Part shown: positions 35,444 through 45,334 of the stretch, piece by piece
Layout: every line of letters starts with the position of its first letter
Position numbering within the stretch: position 1 is the first letter of the stretch
Source of the DNA: Flavivirga algicola
GTDB taxonomy: Bacteria > Bacteroidota > Bacteroidia > Flavobacteriales > Flavobacteriaceae
Assembly: GCF_012910715.1 (NCBI RefSeq)
Contig: NZ_JABBHF010000004.1
Coordinates: 310,001-374,000 of the forward strand
Direction: 5' to 3'
DNA: 64,000 nt
Notes under the pieces: generated by a model
Database searches by the model: none
What the model was told of the DNA's origin: nothing
Seen by the model: the letters and a program-made list of their open reading frames with translations, nothing else
Translations under genes and position numbers: made by a program

Positions 35444-36696
35444 CTTTAATACTTTTTTATGCCATCTCTTTAATTTTGGCAGTTAAGAACCCGAATTATT
35501 TTTTACTGTTTTATATTTTGGCCACTACCAAATTTTTAGGGTTTATCGATCCCGCTTCCTTCGTTATAGGTGGTGTTGAAGTTGGTTATTTTGGCCTTAA
35601 CCTGATTGCTATTTTTAGTGTGTTTTTTCACAAAAAATGGTATATCATGCCTCGAAAAGACCAATGGTTTGTTTATTTTATACTACTTATGTTGATATAT
35701 GGAATTGTTAAACCATTTTTAGATAATAATTCGTCCTTGTTTCTTTCTTTTATGGCAAGCAAGGAAACATGGTTCTACTTTCTTTTTTTATATATTGTGG
35801 TATATAGGTATGAGATCGATAATAAACAACTCTTGAAAATTATTAAGCTTTTGGGAATATACTTGAGCTGTATATACATTGTTGGAAAAATTTCATTACA
35901 GTTAGTGCCTCCGTTATATCATAACGAAACATTTGTTCGCACATTTTTCCCTACTTATATAAGCTTAGCCATATTTATTTATGCTATTAGAATAAAGTTC
36001 GATGGTGTTAGGAGTATGAGGGATAGGATAATAATTTTAATTCTGTTTTTAGGACTTATTTTAGCGTCGCATCTTAGTTTGACAATAATGACCATTGTTG
36101 GATTTATTCTTTATAAATATGTATATGACAAAAAATTACAAATCAATAAATATATCGTTAGTCGTTTCGTTTTTGTTGCCTTTTTAGGGGGTTCAATAAC
36201 TTTAATTGCCGTTAGCGGCTTATACGAAAGAATAGCTACTAATGTTGAAGCTATTGTTAGCGGAGAAGATAATGCTTTAAGTTCTAGAGATATCTATAAC
36301 GAATTTAGATGGGAGGCCATTAATAAAAAGAAAGAATTAGGGTATGGCTTTATACACCAGTCTTCTAGCTTTATGAAAGATATCAAAATTTTAGGAGCCA
36401 ATAGGTTTATGGAACGATTTACTGTGATAGATTCTGGATATGTAGATTTGCTTATTAAATTTGGATATATAGGAACAACCATAATTATTATTATATTTTT
36501 TAGATACTACGGTCAAGGTTTTTTTAAGGCGTTTAAAAACCCTTTGTCCTTAGCTATGTCTATTTATTTGATGCAATATGTGTTTATAAATTACACATGG
36601 TCGGTTTTTACATTTGCTCATGGTATAGTTCCAGGTATTATAGCATTTCATTTTTTATTGACAAGTAATGAAGAAGAATTAGAAAACAAGGTTTAA
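35434..36696 (+). CDS. Predicted O-antigen/exopolysaccharide polymerase-like membrane protein (Wzy-like)
   Basis: The 420-residue protein has roughly ten membrane helices and a long loop (about 270-330), the layout of Wzy polymerases or O-antigen ligases. Sequence similarity within this group is always weak, so the call comes mainly from topology and position between a flippase and glycosyltransferases. Phrases like GFIDPASFVIGGVEVGYFGL and the loop KKKELGYGFIHQSS recur in such proteins. The stop codon overlaps the next start (TAATG at 36694-36698). Alternative roles, such as a WaaL-like ligase, remain possible. Confidence 0.68.
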   Translation: MLIALILFYAISLILAVKNPNYFLLFYILATTKFLGFIDPASFVIGGVEVGYFGLNLIAIFSVFFHKKWYIMPRKDQWFVYFILLMLIYGIVKPFLDNNSSLFLSFMASKETWFYFLFLYIVVYRYEIDNKQLLKIIKLLGIYLSCIYIVGKISLQLVPPLYHNETFVRTFFPTYISLAIFIYAIRIKFDGVRSMRDRIIILILFLGLILASHLSLTIMTIVGFILYKYVYDKKLQINKYIVSRFVFVAFLGGSITLIAVSGLYERIATNVEAIVSGEDNALSSRDIYNEFRWEAINKKKELGYGFIHQSSSFMKDIKILGANRFMERFTVIDSGYVDLLIKFGYIGTTIIIIIFFRYYGQGFFKAFKNPLSLAMSIYLMQYVFINYTWSVFTFAHGIVPGIIAFHFLLTSNEEELENKV

Positions 36697-37781
36697 TGTC
36701 AGCAAAAATTCTTTACATATTACCGTCGTTTAATAAGTTTGGGGGGACTCCCAAAAAAACAATGGATTTAATAAAGTACTCCTCAAATACATGTTATTTG
36801 TACGTTTGGACCAATGCTTATGCTGAAGAGTTTAAGCACGATTTTGTAGAAGCTGGAGCCCATATTTTAGAAGGTTCAAGTAACAATAGAAACATCGTTA
36901 AGCATATTCGTAGTATACTAAAGATTATTGATAAACACGATATAAAAATTGTTCAATCCCAATTCTTTTTTGGAGAATTACTTGCGGGTATTTTAAAAAT
37001 ATTAAGACCAAAAATAAGGCTAATTATTGCTTTTGTAGGATCTATGTCTCCCAAAGGGTATAAAAAGCAGGTTTTAAACCTGCTATACAGTAAAGTAGAT
37101 ATGTTTGTTTATATCTCAGAATATGTCAAGAAAGAGAAAACGAAGGTTTATCCTAAACTTAAAAAAGCTAAGGGAATTGTTATTTATAATGGCACAGTTA
37201 AGCCCGTTTCTACGAGTAAAGTTGTTGAAAAAACAGAAAAAAACATCACTGTTTTATGTGTTTCTGGATTATCAAAAATTAAAAACGTTCAGATTTTAAT
37301 AGACTGTATGGAGGTTCTTTTAGAACGAAAATATAATCATGTACAATTTTTAATAGCAGGCGATGGACCTGAGAGATTAGATATAGAAAGGCAAATTATA
37401 GATAAGGGATTAGGCAAAAATTTTAAACTTTTAGGCTATCAAAAAAATATTGGCGACTTATATAAAAAGACAGATATTTTCGCTCACCCTTGTTATATTG
37501 AAGGTTTTGGAATTGCTGTTGCAGAAGCTATGTTGGAAGAAAAACCAATTGTAGGAGCTAATGCAGGAGCCTTGCCCGAGCTCATTATCAATAAAAAAAC
37601 GGGGCTTTTGGTACATCCATTTAAAGCACAAGAGTGGGCAAATGCGATTATAAAATATATTGAAGATCCTAATTATGCTAAAGACTTTGCTGTAAAGGCA
37701 AAACAGTATGCCGAGGTAGAATTTTCGGTAAAACGGTTTGTTGAAAATTACAATAAACTTTATAAACATTTACAAAACTAA
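36696..37781 (+). CDS. GT4 family glycosyltransferase
   Basis: This 361-residue GT-B protein has an N-terminal acceptor domain (MSAKILYILPSFNKFGGTPKKTM opens as in GT4) and a C-terminal sugar-nucleotide domain. The C-terminal domain has FLIAGDGPERLDIERQI (about 217-233) and EGFGIAVAEAMLEEKPIVG (about 268-286), the E-x7-E motif of retaining glycosyltransferases. Donor and acceptor cannot be read. It overlaps the previous stop by one base and is followed after 3 bp by the next GT4 gene. Confidence 0.88.
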   Translation: MSAKILYILPSFNKFGGTPKKTMDLIKYSSNTCYLYVWTNAYAEEFKHDFVEAGAHILEGSSNNRNIVKHIRSILKIIDKHDIKIVQSQFFFGELLAGILKILRPKIRLIIAFVGSMSPKGYKKQVLNLLYSKVDMFVYISEYVKKEKTKVYPKLKKAKGIVIYNGTVKPVSTSKVVEKTEKNITVLCVSGLSKIKNVQILIDCMEVLLERKYNHVQFLIAGDGPERLDIERQIIDKGLGKNFKLLGYQKNIGDLYKKTDIFAHPCYIEGFGIAVAEAMLEEKPIVGANAGALPELIINKKTGLLVHPFKAQEWANAIIKYIEDPNYAKDFAVKAKQYAEVEFSVKRFVENYNKLYKHLQN

Positions 37782-37784
37782 TCT

Positions 37785-38897
37785 ATGAAAGTTGTTGTTT
37801 TACACCCGCCATTGTACCCGGTCAATCATAAATTCTTTAATGAACTAGGGAAACATGTAGATCTAACAGTTTTTAGTTTTGGGAATCAACCAGGCCTGCA
37901 TAGTCAATGGAAAGTCGATAATTATATTGATGCAAGCAATAATTATAAATTAGAAGTAATTAGTGGTAAAACCAATTTAAAGCGTTTCGCAGTTTCTTAT
38001 CGTACACAATTGAATCCAAGTTTTTTATTTAAAGTAAAAAAAGAAAAACCGGATATCGTTATTAGTGTTGCTTTCTGGTTTCCTAGTTTATATATGGCGT
38101 TTTTTAAAAAGATTATTAGATGTAGGCTAGTAATTTTAACAGATGCTATTAAACAAACCGAAAAAAGCAATTCTGCTACTAGAAACGCATTTCGAAAAAT
38201 AATATCCAAGAAAGCAAATGCTTTTATTGCTGGATCCGATTTAACGGTAGCTTACTTAAAAGAACGGTTCCCAAAAAGTACTATTGAAAAATCGTTACAA
38301 ACCATCGATATTATTGAATGGAAAAAAGACATAAATAGTTTACCAAATAAATTTGAACTTAAAAATGAATTAGGCATTTCAGAAAGTAAGGTTACATTAC
38401 TTAGTGTTAGTAATTATATTCCGCTAAAAAATTTAGAAAAACTTATTGATGAAGTTGTATTAATGCCTAATTGTGAATTGTTCCTAATTGGAGAAGGAGA
38501 ACTAAAAGCAGAGTTTGAGGCAAAAATTGAAAATTATAATGCATCACATAGAATAAAGTTGATTAACCGCCAAGTGGGTAGCCAGTTAAAAAAATATTAT
38601 AAAGCTTCCGATATTTTTGTGTTTCCATCTAATAGAGACACATTCGGCTATGTTGTAGTTGAGGCTCTATCTTCTGGACTACCTGTTATATGTTCGGCTA
38701 ACGCCGGAGTATCTTCATTTATAAAAAATGGGAATAATGGTTTTGTAGTACATCCTCAAGAAAATTTCACTGATGCTATAAAAGATACCATAAAGCATCT
38801 AAAAGAGATGTCATTTCATGCTATGAATTCGGTATCAAAATACACCATAGAAAATAAAGCAGAAACATTTTATAATATCCTAACTAATATTGATTAA
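37785..38897 (+). CDS. GT4 family glycosyltransferase
   Basis: This 370-residue GT-B enzyme has an N-terminal [20 protein letters not shown] and C-terminal [15 protein letters not shown] and [20 protein letters not shown] segments. The latter carries the E-x7-E-like core with the family's donor-binding residues. It differs from its upstream neighbour enough to be a separate transferase and not a duplicate. The donor is unknown. It is followed by the acetyltransferase gene one base after the stop. Confidence 0.86.
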   Translation: MKVVVLHPPLYPVNHKFFNELGKHVDLTVFSFGNQPGLHSQWKVDNYIDASNNYKLEVISGKTNLKRFAVSYRTQLNPSFLFKVKKEKPDIVISVAFWFPSLYMAFFKKIIRCRLVILTDAIKQTEKSNSATRNAFRKIISKKANAFIAGSDLTVAYLKERFPKSTIEKSLQTIDIIEWKKDINSLPNKFELKNELGISESKVTLLSVSNYIPLKNLEKLIDEVVLMPNCELFLIGEGELKAEFEAKIENYNASHRIKLINRQVGSQLKKYYKASDIFVFPSNRDTFGYVVVEALSSGLPVICSANAGVSSFIKNGNNGFVVHPQENFTDAIKDTIKHLKEMSFHAMNSVSKYTIENKAETFYNILTNID

Positions 38898-38898
38898 A

Positions 38899-39417
38899 AT
38901 GAGAAAGATTTACTTGTTTTTGTATTACGCGATAGCCCAGCATTTGCCCATGCAGCCTTTTCCTGGTTATAAGCTGTTTTATGGCATTAGGCGTTTTTTA
39001 GTAAAACGAATTGTAAAAAAATGTGGCGAAAGTGTTTTTGTAAAAGATCATTGCTATTTTGGAAATGGGGAACGCTTAACCATTGGAAATAGAACACAGT
39101 TAGGGCAAAATGCGAAGTTAGGAGGTGAAATCATTTTAGGTGATGACATATTAATGGGGCCCGACATTGTAATTATGGCCACGGCACATGCCTTTGATAG
39201 AATTGACATCCCTATAAACCAACAAGGGGCAGCAAAAGAAGAACCAGTAAAAATAGGAAATGATGTTTGGATTGGCACAAGGGCCATTATCATGCCAGGT
39301 GTAGAAATTGGAAACCATTGTATTATTGCGTCTGGTGCTGTAGTAACAAAATCGTTTCCAGATTTTTGTATAATAGGTGGGGTGCCTGCCAAAGTGATTA
39401 AGATGAGGAACGCATAA
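38899..39417 (+). CDS. Left-handed beta-helix acyltransferase (maltose O-acetyltransferase/WcaF type)
   Basis: The 172-residue protein shows hexapeptide repeats ([20 protein letters not shown], then [16 protein letters not shown]) and the catalytic-site histidine in ATAHAFDR. The C-terminal part reads [18 protein letters not shown], with the end [11 protein letters not shown], as in NodL/LacA/WcaF acetyltransferases. It would add an acetyl group to a sugar or lipid-linked intermediate. I set the start at the ATG at 38899, right after the preceding stop, in place of the TTG three codons upstream. The following gene starts inside its stop (TAATG at 39415-39419). Confidence 0.9.
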   Translation: MRKIYLFLYYAIAQHLPMQPFPGYKLFYGIRRFLVKRIVKKCGESVFVKDHCYFGNGERLTIGNRTQLGQNAKLGGEIILGDDILMGPDIVIMATAHAFDRIDIPINQQGAAKEEPVKIGNDVWIGTRAIIMPGVEIGNHCIIASGAVVTKSFPDFCIIGGVPAKVIKMRNA

Positions 39418-40676
39418 TGATTCATGAACTCTTAAAATATTTACATTATAAATCTTTAGATTATGCCATTATCAGCGGTTATAAGGCATTATTTGAAGAA
39501 ACATCGGATATTGGGGATATTGATATTCTATTTAAAAAACAAGATTTCCTTAAAATAGAAACTGTCTTAAAGGATTTTTGTGAGTTAGAAGGTTTTAAAA
39601 TAGTTCAGATATATCATCAAGAAGTGTATGCAAAAAACATTTTTATTTTTAATCCAAAAACCACCGAGTTATTAAATTTAGACACCTACGGAAAACTTCA
39701 TAGGAAACAAACAGTATATTTTACAGAAACTGAAATTTTCAAAAACTGTTTGTCCTATAAAAACGTCAGTACACTGGTAACACACCAAGAATTTCTTCAT
39801 TATTTGTTGAAAAAAATAGACAAAAATGAAATCACAGAAGTGTCTTTTAATTATTTGAGGGCCCTTTTTTTAAAAGAAACAATACCTTGTGAAAGAGTTG
39901 TTAAGACATGCTTTAAAAATTGGTCATCTGTAGTTGTTGAAGCGTTTGAAACAAATAATAAAGACCTATTATTGGAAAGTATAGAAACCCTTAAAAAAAA
40001 TATCAAGGTTAATACTAAATTATCTTATGATGATAAAATTAGAAACCAAATTAGAATTCTTAAACGAATCGTAAAACCAACAGGGGTTGCCATTTCTTTT
40101 TTAGGACCAGACGGCTCTGGAAAATCAACAATAATCAATGGTTTAAAAAATAAGACATTACCTTTTAGGAAGACAGCTTATTTTCATTTGAAACCTATAA
40201 TTACCGATCGTAATAGTGCAAGTTTGGCAACTGCTGACCCTCACAAATATGCACCATATTCTAAATTAAAATCTTATGTTAAGCTGTTGTTCTTTATATT
40301 TCAATATAATTTAGGCTGGGTGAAAAACATATGGCCTGCAAAGGTCAAGTCAACTTTGGTGATATTTGACAGATACTACGATGATTTAATTGTAGACCAT
40401 AAGCGTTATAGATATGGAGGCTATAAAAGTATTGCAAAACTTATACGGATTTTCATTCCTAAACCAAAACTCTATTTTATTCTTACAGCAGATGCCGATA
40501 CTATTTATGGTAGAAAACAAGAAGTAGAACGTGAAGAACTTCAAATCCAAATTGAAAATTACAAGGCATTGGTCGATGGGAAACAATACCATCATATAAA
40601 TGCAAATAAACCGCCTCATGAAATTGTAAATAAAGTGTATAAGATTCTAATGAAAAAAATGTATGAGAGATATTAG
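39417..40676 (+). CDS. Nucleotidyltransferase-like domain fused to thymidylate-kinase-like P-loop kinase
   Basis: This 419-residue protein appears to have two parts. Residues 1 to about 200 include ISGYKALFEETSDIGDIDIL, reminiscent of a small nucleotidyltransferase active-site helix and acidic pair (DIDIL). The second part starts with AISFLGPDGSGKSTIINGL; the Walker A loop GPDGSGKST is at 230-238, as in dTMP kinase-like P-loop proteins. IFDRYYDDLIVDHKRYRYGG (around 321-340) is the thymidylate-kinase DR-Y segment. In a polysaccharide locus it may phosphorylate or activate a sugar or polyol, but this is inference. It overlaps the next gene by 14 bp. Confidence 0.72.
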   Translation: MIHELLKYLHYKSLDYAIISGYKALFEETSDIGDIDILFKKQDFLKIETVLKDFCELEGFKIVQIYHQEVYAKNIFIFNPKTTELLNLDTYGKLHRKQTVYFTETEIFKNCLSYKNVSTLVTHQEFLHYLLKKIDKNEITEVSFNYLRALFLKETIPCERVVKTCFKNWSSVVVEAFETNNKDLLLESIETLKKNIKVNTKLSYDDKIRNQIRILKRIVKPTGVAISFLGPDGSGKSTIINGLKNKTLPFRKTAYFHLKPIITDRNSASLATADPHKYAPYSKLKSYVKLLFFIFQYNLGWVKNIWPAKVKSTLVIFDRYYDDLIVDHKRYRYGGYKSIAKLIRIFIPKPKLYFILTADADTIYGRKQEVEREELQIQIENYKALVDGKQYHHINANKPPHEIVNKVYKILMKKMYERY

Positions 40677-41667
40677 TTTTTTTTCAGAAGATAGATATGT
40701 GTACTTGCCGAGTACAAAAAATCCAAAAGTGATTTTAGCTGTTAGTAATGCTGAAATAGCTCGAAATGCACACAAATTATACAATCCCTTTTCCTTTAAA
40801 GCCAAAGTTTTAAAAAAAATAAGTCGTTTTCTATTTGTAAGCTTCAATGGTTTGATGCTTAATTTAATAAAGGTTAAACCACTTGAAAAATCCGATTTTA
40901 TCAATTATCTGGAAAATAAATTACAAACCAGACTCACAGTATCTATATACCATGCTACGGTTAAGGACAAAGTCGTTTTACAATTACAATCGGGTAATCA
41001 GATATGTGGTTATTTAAAATTCCCATTAAATACAATTGGTCAAGCTAACATCGAGATTGAAAAAAATGCGATTCGATTGCTTTCAGAAAAAAAAATAGTC
41101 AAACCCTGTGTTGTAGTAGATCAGTATAATAATATACCTTATTTTATTATGTCAGAATTAAAGGGGCAGATTGAAAGTTTAACAGATGAGGCTGTAGTAA
41201 GTTTAGTATCACGATTTAAAAAAGAGAAGAAGTTTAAACTTATAGAGCATCCAAGGGTAAAGGAGCTGTATAAAGAGCTTAAGGCATTAGGGTTAAAATC
41301 ATATAAGTTAAAGATGGATAGTATTGTAAGAGGTTCTACGGTATATTATTATGAAGTTTTTGAGCATGGTGATTTTGCACCTTGGAATATCGTAAAAACA
41401 GATGAAGGTTTAGTACCATTTGATTTTGAATTTTTTGTCGAAAACGGCATAGAATATTTCGATTTAATAAAATACCACTTCCAGGTAGGGCGGCTACTTA
41501 AAAAGAAAAAACCTGAAGAGCTTTCAGGTTATATTTTTAATAAGTTGAAAATTCCAGAGGTTTCATATATAGTGTCTTTGTTTCTTGTAAAAGAGATAAT
41601 TAGGTTAATGAAAGCAGAAGAACCCTATCAATTTCAAGAGAACGTGTTAAACCATATTTGTGAATAA
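40663..41667 (+). CDS. APH/choline-kinase-like phosphotransferase
   Basis: This 334-residue protein has a kinase-like C-lobe. EVFEHGDFAPWNIVKTDEG puts the catalytic loop histidine at 235, the aspartate at 237 and the asparagine at 242, and PFDFEFF follows as the metal-binding Asp segment. The N-terminal lobe (about 85-170) includes NQICGYLKFPLNTIGQANIE and IPYFIMSELKGQ, equivalent to the ATP-grasping lobe of aminoglycoside or choline kinases. The substrate is likely a sugar, polyol or choline-like group on the glycan; this is inferred. It shares 14 bp with the gene before and 8 bp with the gene after, so expression is tightly coupled. Confidence 0.76.
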   Translation: MRDISFFSEDRYVYLPSTKNPKVILAVSNAEIARNAHKLYNPFSFKAKVLKKISRFLFVSFNGLMLNLIKVKPLEKSDFINYLENKLQTRLTVSIYHATVKDKVVLQLQSGNQICGYLKFPLNTIGQANIEIEKNAIRLLSEKKIVKPCVVVDQYNNIPYFIMSELKGQIESLTDEAVVSLVSRFKKEKKFKLIEHPRVKELYKELKALGLKSYKLKMDSIVRGSTVYYYEVFEHGDFAPWNIVKTDEGLVPFDFEFFVENGIEYFDLIKYHFQVGRLLKKKKPEELSGYIFNKLKIPEVSYIVSLFLVKEIIRLMKAEEPYQFQENVLNHICE

Positions 41668-42892
41668 ACGATTTAAAATATTAGTGTCATGCTATGCCTG
41701 TAGTCCGTATAGGGGCTCTGAACCTGGTATGGGTTGGCGTTTTGTTTTAGGACTAAGCAAACATCACGATATACATGTTATTACAGAAAAGGAAAAATGG
41801 GAAAAAGAGATCAAGCAGTTTATTGAAGCAGAAAGAATAACCAACATCCATTTTTATTTTATTAAGAAAAAAAGAAATCGAACACTACGCAAAATATGGC
41901 CGCCATCCTATTATTGGTTTTATAAGGGTTGGCAAAAACAAGCATATCGCCTAGTGCAACAATTGGACGAAAAAGAGGATTTTGATCTTATCCATCAGTT
42001 AAATATGGTTGGCTATAGAGAGCCAGGCTACCTCTGGAAAATAAATAAGCCATTTGTTTGGGGACCAATAGGAGGGACACAAGATGTGCCGTGGCATTTG
42101 TTTTCTGTGTTTAATTTTTATGGGAAATTGTTTTATGGCGGACGAAATATAGTAAATACCATTCAAAAACATTTTTTAAGTCGCCCCCGTCTAGCGGCAA
42201 AAAAACAACCATCGGCATTAATCGCTGCAACTCCAGATATTCAAAAAGATATATTAAGATTATGGAATGCACCATCGGAAATTATAACCGAAATAGGAAC
42301 AGACGACAGTTTAAATATCCAAGTGAATGATAGAGAAAAAGAAGCCCCTTTAAAAATAATTTGGTCAGGGCAACACACTTCAGGGAAAGCTTTAAATATT
42401 CTATTAAAAAGCTTAGCGCTTCTTGATAGTCATATTAACTGGCAATTAGATATTCTAGGTGTAGGTAAGGAAACCAATTCATGGAAGTCCTTAGCTAATA
42501 AATTAAATATATCTTCAAATTGTAAGTGGCATGGATGGATCCCCAAAGATAATGCCTTAAATATTATGGAAAGCGGTCATGTATTGTGTATTACCAGCTT
42601 AAAAGATTTAACGTCGACAATTACGCTTGAAGGTATTTCATTAGGCTTACCAATAATTTGTTTAGACCATTGTGGTTTTGCCTATGTTGTTAACGAAAGT
42701 TGTGGCATAAAAATTAAAATGGGTGGATTAAAGCACATTCAAAATGATTTTAAAGAGGCTATAGAACTGCTCTATAACGATGAAAATTTAAGAAAGAAAC
42801 TGGCCATTGGAGCTTTAAGAAGGGCTAAAGATTTTTTATGGAAGGAGAATATCGAAAAATTAAATACCATTTATTTAAATCTGCTTAGATGA
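41660..42892 (+). CDS. GT4 family glycosyltransferase
   Basis: This 410-residue GT-B transferase begins KILVSCYACSPYRGSEPGMG, the typical opening of GT4 enzymes found in exopolysaccharide loci. The C-terminal domain reads GWIPKDNALNIMESGHVLCI and STITLEGISLGLPIICLDH, with the conserved glutamate before the glycine-leucine-proline turn. The start is GTG at 41660, overlapping the previous stop by 8 bp. The donor sugar is not evident. Confidence 0.86.
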   Translation: MNKRFKILVSCYACSPYRGSEPGMGWRFVLGLSKHHDIHVITEKEKWEKEIKQFIEAERITNIHFYFIKKKRNRTLRKIWPPSYYWFYKGWQKQAYRLVQQLDEKEDFDLIHQLNMVGYREPGYLWKINKPFVWGPIGGTQDVPWHLFSVFNFYGKLFYGGRNIVNTIQKHFLSRPRLAAKKQPSALIAATPDIQKDILRLWNAPSEIITEIGTDDSLNIQVNDREKEAPLKIIWSGQHTSGKALNILLKSLALLDSHINWQLDILGVGKETNSWKSLANKLNISSNCKWHGWIPKDNALNIMESGHVLCITSLKDLTSTITLEGISLGLPIICLDHCGFAYVVNESCGIKIKMGGLKHIQNDFKEAIELLYNDENLRKKLAIGALRRAKDFLWKENIEKLNTIYLNLLR

Positions 42893-44049
42893 AAGTATTG
42901 ATTATTCATAACAAATATGGGAAATATAGTGGAGAGGAAGCTGTTGTTGATGCTCAAATCAATCTTTTAGAATCTAAGGGACATCAAGTTTTTACTTATT
43001 TTAGAAGTAGTGAGGAATTGGAAGGTATGCCAAATGGTAAAATAAACGCTTTTTTTTCAGCGTTTTACAATTCTAAAGTAATAAAAGAAATTAAAAATTT
43101 AATTAACGTTGAGAAACCAGACTTGGTTCACATTCATAACCTATACCCAATTATATCGCCAGCAATTCTGCCCGAAATTAAAAAGATGGGGATTCCTATA
43201 GCGATGACCATTCATAATTATAGATTGCTTTGTCCCAATGGACTGTTCTTTACAAATGAAAATATATGCGAAAAATGCACAGGTTTTGGTAAAGAACTTA
43301 ATTGTATTATCAATAATTGTGAAGGCTCGGTTTTTAAAAGTACAGGATATGCCTTTAGAAATATGTGGGCTAGAACTAAAAAGTACTATATAGATCATGT
43401 TGATGCCTATTTGTGCCTAACCGATTTTCAGAAAAATAAGCTTATTGCTAATCGGTTCGACGAGAAAAAATGTTTTGTTATTCCTAATATGTATAACAAT
43501 TCTGTAGCCGATATAAGATATAATTTTAATGAACGTAATTACGTTGCGTTTGCTGGTCGAATAAGTCCAGAAAAGGGAATCCCAATTTTATTAGAAACGG
43601 CTAAAAACTTACCCCATATTAATTTTCAAATAGCGGGTCACATGAGGGAAGGCTATGAAAAAATGTTAAGGATCCCCGACAATGTCACCCTACGGGGTAT
43701 GCTAAATGCCGATGAAATGAAAGTATTCTATTCTAAAGCAAGATTGTATTTGCATACCAGCATATGTTATGAAGGCTTTCCTATGGTATTTCCTGAAGCG
43801 ATGGCTTTTAGGCTACCTATAATTGCTCCAAAAATGGCAGGCTATCCAGAAATAGCAGAAGCAGGTTTTAATGGTCTTTTATTCGAACCCAAAAGTGCTG
43901 ATGATCTTGCCAAGGTGATTTTAAGTGTTTGGGAAGATGAAAAAAAACTTAGGTTTTTAGGTAATAACGGATTTAAAAAAATGAAGAAAAAGTATAGTGC
44001 AGATGCTTATTATAAGTCATTAGAATTAGCTTATAAATCAATTCTATAA
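42889..44049 (+). CDS. GT4 family glycosyltransferase
   Basis: The 386-residue GT-B enzyme opens with MKVLIIHNKYGKYSGEEAVV and has the C-terminal FAGRISPEKGIPILLETA (about 222-239) and FPMVFPEAMAFRLPIIAPK (about 299-317) segments. A cysteine-rich insert, ENICEKCTGFGKELNCIINN (about 123-142), is common in a clade of GT4 enzymes and may bind a metal or form disulphides. The start overlaps the previous stop (ATGA). It is the last of the first gene block; a 353-bp gap follows. Confidence 0.87.
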   Translation: MKVLIIHNKYGKYSGEEAVVDAQINLLESKGHQVFTYFRSSEELEGMPNGKINAFFSAFYNSKVIKEIKNLINVEKPDLVHIHNLYPIISPAILPEIKKMGIPIAMTIHNYRLLCPNGLFFTNENICEKCTGFGKELNCIINNCEGSVFKSTGYAFRNMWARTKKYYIDHVDAYLCLTDFQKNKLIANRFDEKKCFVIPNMYNNSVADIRYNFNERNYVAFAGRISPEKGIPILLETAKNLPHINFQIAGHMREGYEKMLRIPDNVTLRGMLNADEMKVFYSKARLYLHTSICYEGFPMVFPEAMAFRLPIIAPKMAGYPEIAEAGFNGLLFEPKSADDLAKVILSVWEDEKKLRFLGNNGFKKMKKKYSADAYYKSLELAYKSIL

Positions 44050-44402
44050 TACGTTACTATAGCATTGATATGGAGGTTTAGTATACTAAAAGACTATTAG
44101 TACCAATTCCTTGTCCAAAAAATCTTTTAAAAGGATGTCCTCTTCTTTGGATAAGGGAGGGTGTCAATTTTGCCTTTTTCTATTAATTAAAAATAATAAC
44201 CTATAAATATAGTAGACTTTAGCTTATATTATATGTAATCTTTTTTGTTATTATATATATGTATTTACTACACATATAGTAGCTTTATTATTATTTAATT
44301 AAGTGTATTAACTTATCATAAAAGTAAGTTTTTTTTTAGAAAATGTGTATTTTGTCGGATATTTTTGTATTTTAGCGACTTGAATCCCAAATTCTAATCA
44401 TT
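44050..44402. promoter_or_regulatory. Gap in the polysaccharide locus with a likely second promoter
   Basis: There is no gene in this 353 bp. TATTTTTG at 44360-44367 is a good -7 element, 36 bases before the ATG at 44403, but its -33 region reads TTAG rather than TTTG. A palindrome-like CCTC...AAGGGAGG fragment lies near 44140-44162, and the phrase ATATAGTAG occurs twice (near 44206 and 44275). This separates the locus into two transcripts. Confidence 0.45.
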
Positions 44403-45311
44403 ATGCACCTACATTATGAAGTTTATTCTTATTCTTATAGTGACGCTGTATTTGTTATAATAGCCTTCTTTATTCTTACAGTTGTAATAGATATCTTATT
44501 GTTTGTTATTGGTCATCAACTATACCGAAAACAAGTAGATAAGAACCATAAAAATATTAACTCATGGAGTATAACTTATATAAAAGGCTTAGACTTAAAA
44601 AATATTATTAGGAATCATATTTTTTCTTCAAATCTATCAGAAATAGATTTTAATAAAAGATGCATTATAAGCACTATTAATCCACATTCATATTGTGTTT
44701 CAAAAAAAGACCCACTGTTCCAGAAAGCATTAATGAATAGTGATGTTTTATTGCCTGATGGTTCAGGGATTGTTTTGGCATCCAAAATTTTATTTAAAAA
44801 AAAGATAAAAAAAATCGCTGGTGCCGATATTCATGCGCATTTATTGAAGCATGCTGATATAAACAACAAGAAAGTCTTCTATTTAGGAGCTTCGGAAAAA
44901 ACGTTAGGGTTAATAACCAAAAAATTAAAAAATGAATACCCCAATATTCAGGTGTCTAGTTACTCGCCTCCTTACAAACCCGAGTTTTCTGGGGAAGATA
45001 CTAAACGCATGATTGACAGGGTTAATGAATTTAACCCAGATATATTATTTGTAGGGATGACTGCTCCAAAACAAGAAAAATGGGTAGAAACAAATAAAAA
45101 AGAATTAAATCCTACAGTTGTAGTTTCTATAGGAGCCGTTTTTGATTTTTATGCAGGTACAGTAAAACGATCTAGCCCATTTTGGATTAATTTAGGATTA
45201 GAATGGCTTCCCAGATTGATTAAAGAACCCAAACGATTATGGAGGCGAAATTTTATTTCTACACCTCTATTCCTTTTTAGCTTAAGCAAAGCCAAATTAA
45301 ACTTAAACTAA
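44403..45311 (+). CDS. GT26 glycosyltransferase of the WecG/TagA/CpsF family
   Basis: This 302-residue protein has an N-terminal membrane helix (about 14-38, DAVFVIIAFFILTVVIDILL) before a GT26 domain. Hallmarks are SDVLLPDGSGIVLASKIL (about 110-127), the GMTAPKQEKW motif (about 219-228), and GAVFDFYAGTVKRSSPFW (about 243-260). Family members transfer a sugar (ManNAc, ManNAcA or similar) to a lipid-linked acceptor, usually the second step after WecA/TagO. It directly precedes the WecA-like gene here, fitting an early role in repeat-unit assembly. The extra N-terminal helix is seen in Bacteroidota members. Confidence 0.88.
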   Translation: MHLHYEVYSYSYSDAVFVIIAFFILTVVIDILLFVIGHQLYRKQVDKNHKNINSWSITYIKGLDLKNIIRNHIFSSNLSEIDFNKRCIISTINPHSYCVSKKDPLFQKALMNSDVLLPDGSGIVLASKILFKKKIKKIAGADIHAHLLKHADINNKKVFYLGASEKTLGLITKKLKNEYPNIQVSSYSPPYKPEFSGEDTKRMIDRVNEFNPDILFVGMTAPKQEKWVETNKKELNPTVVVSIGAVFDFYAGTVKRSSPFWINLGLEWLPRLIKEPKRLWRRNFISTPLFLFSLSKAKLNLN

Positions 45312-45334
45312 CAATAATTAAAACCTACTTATTT

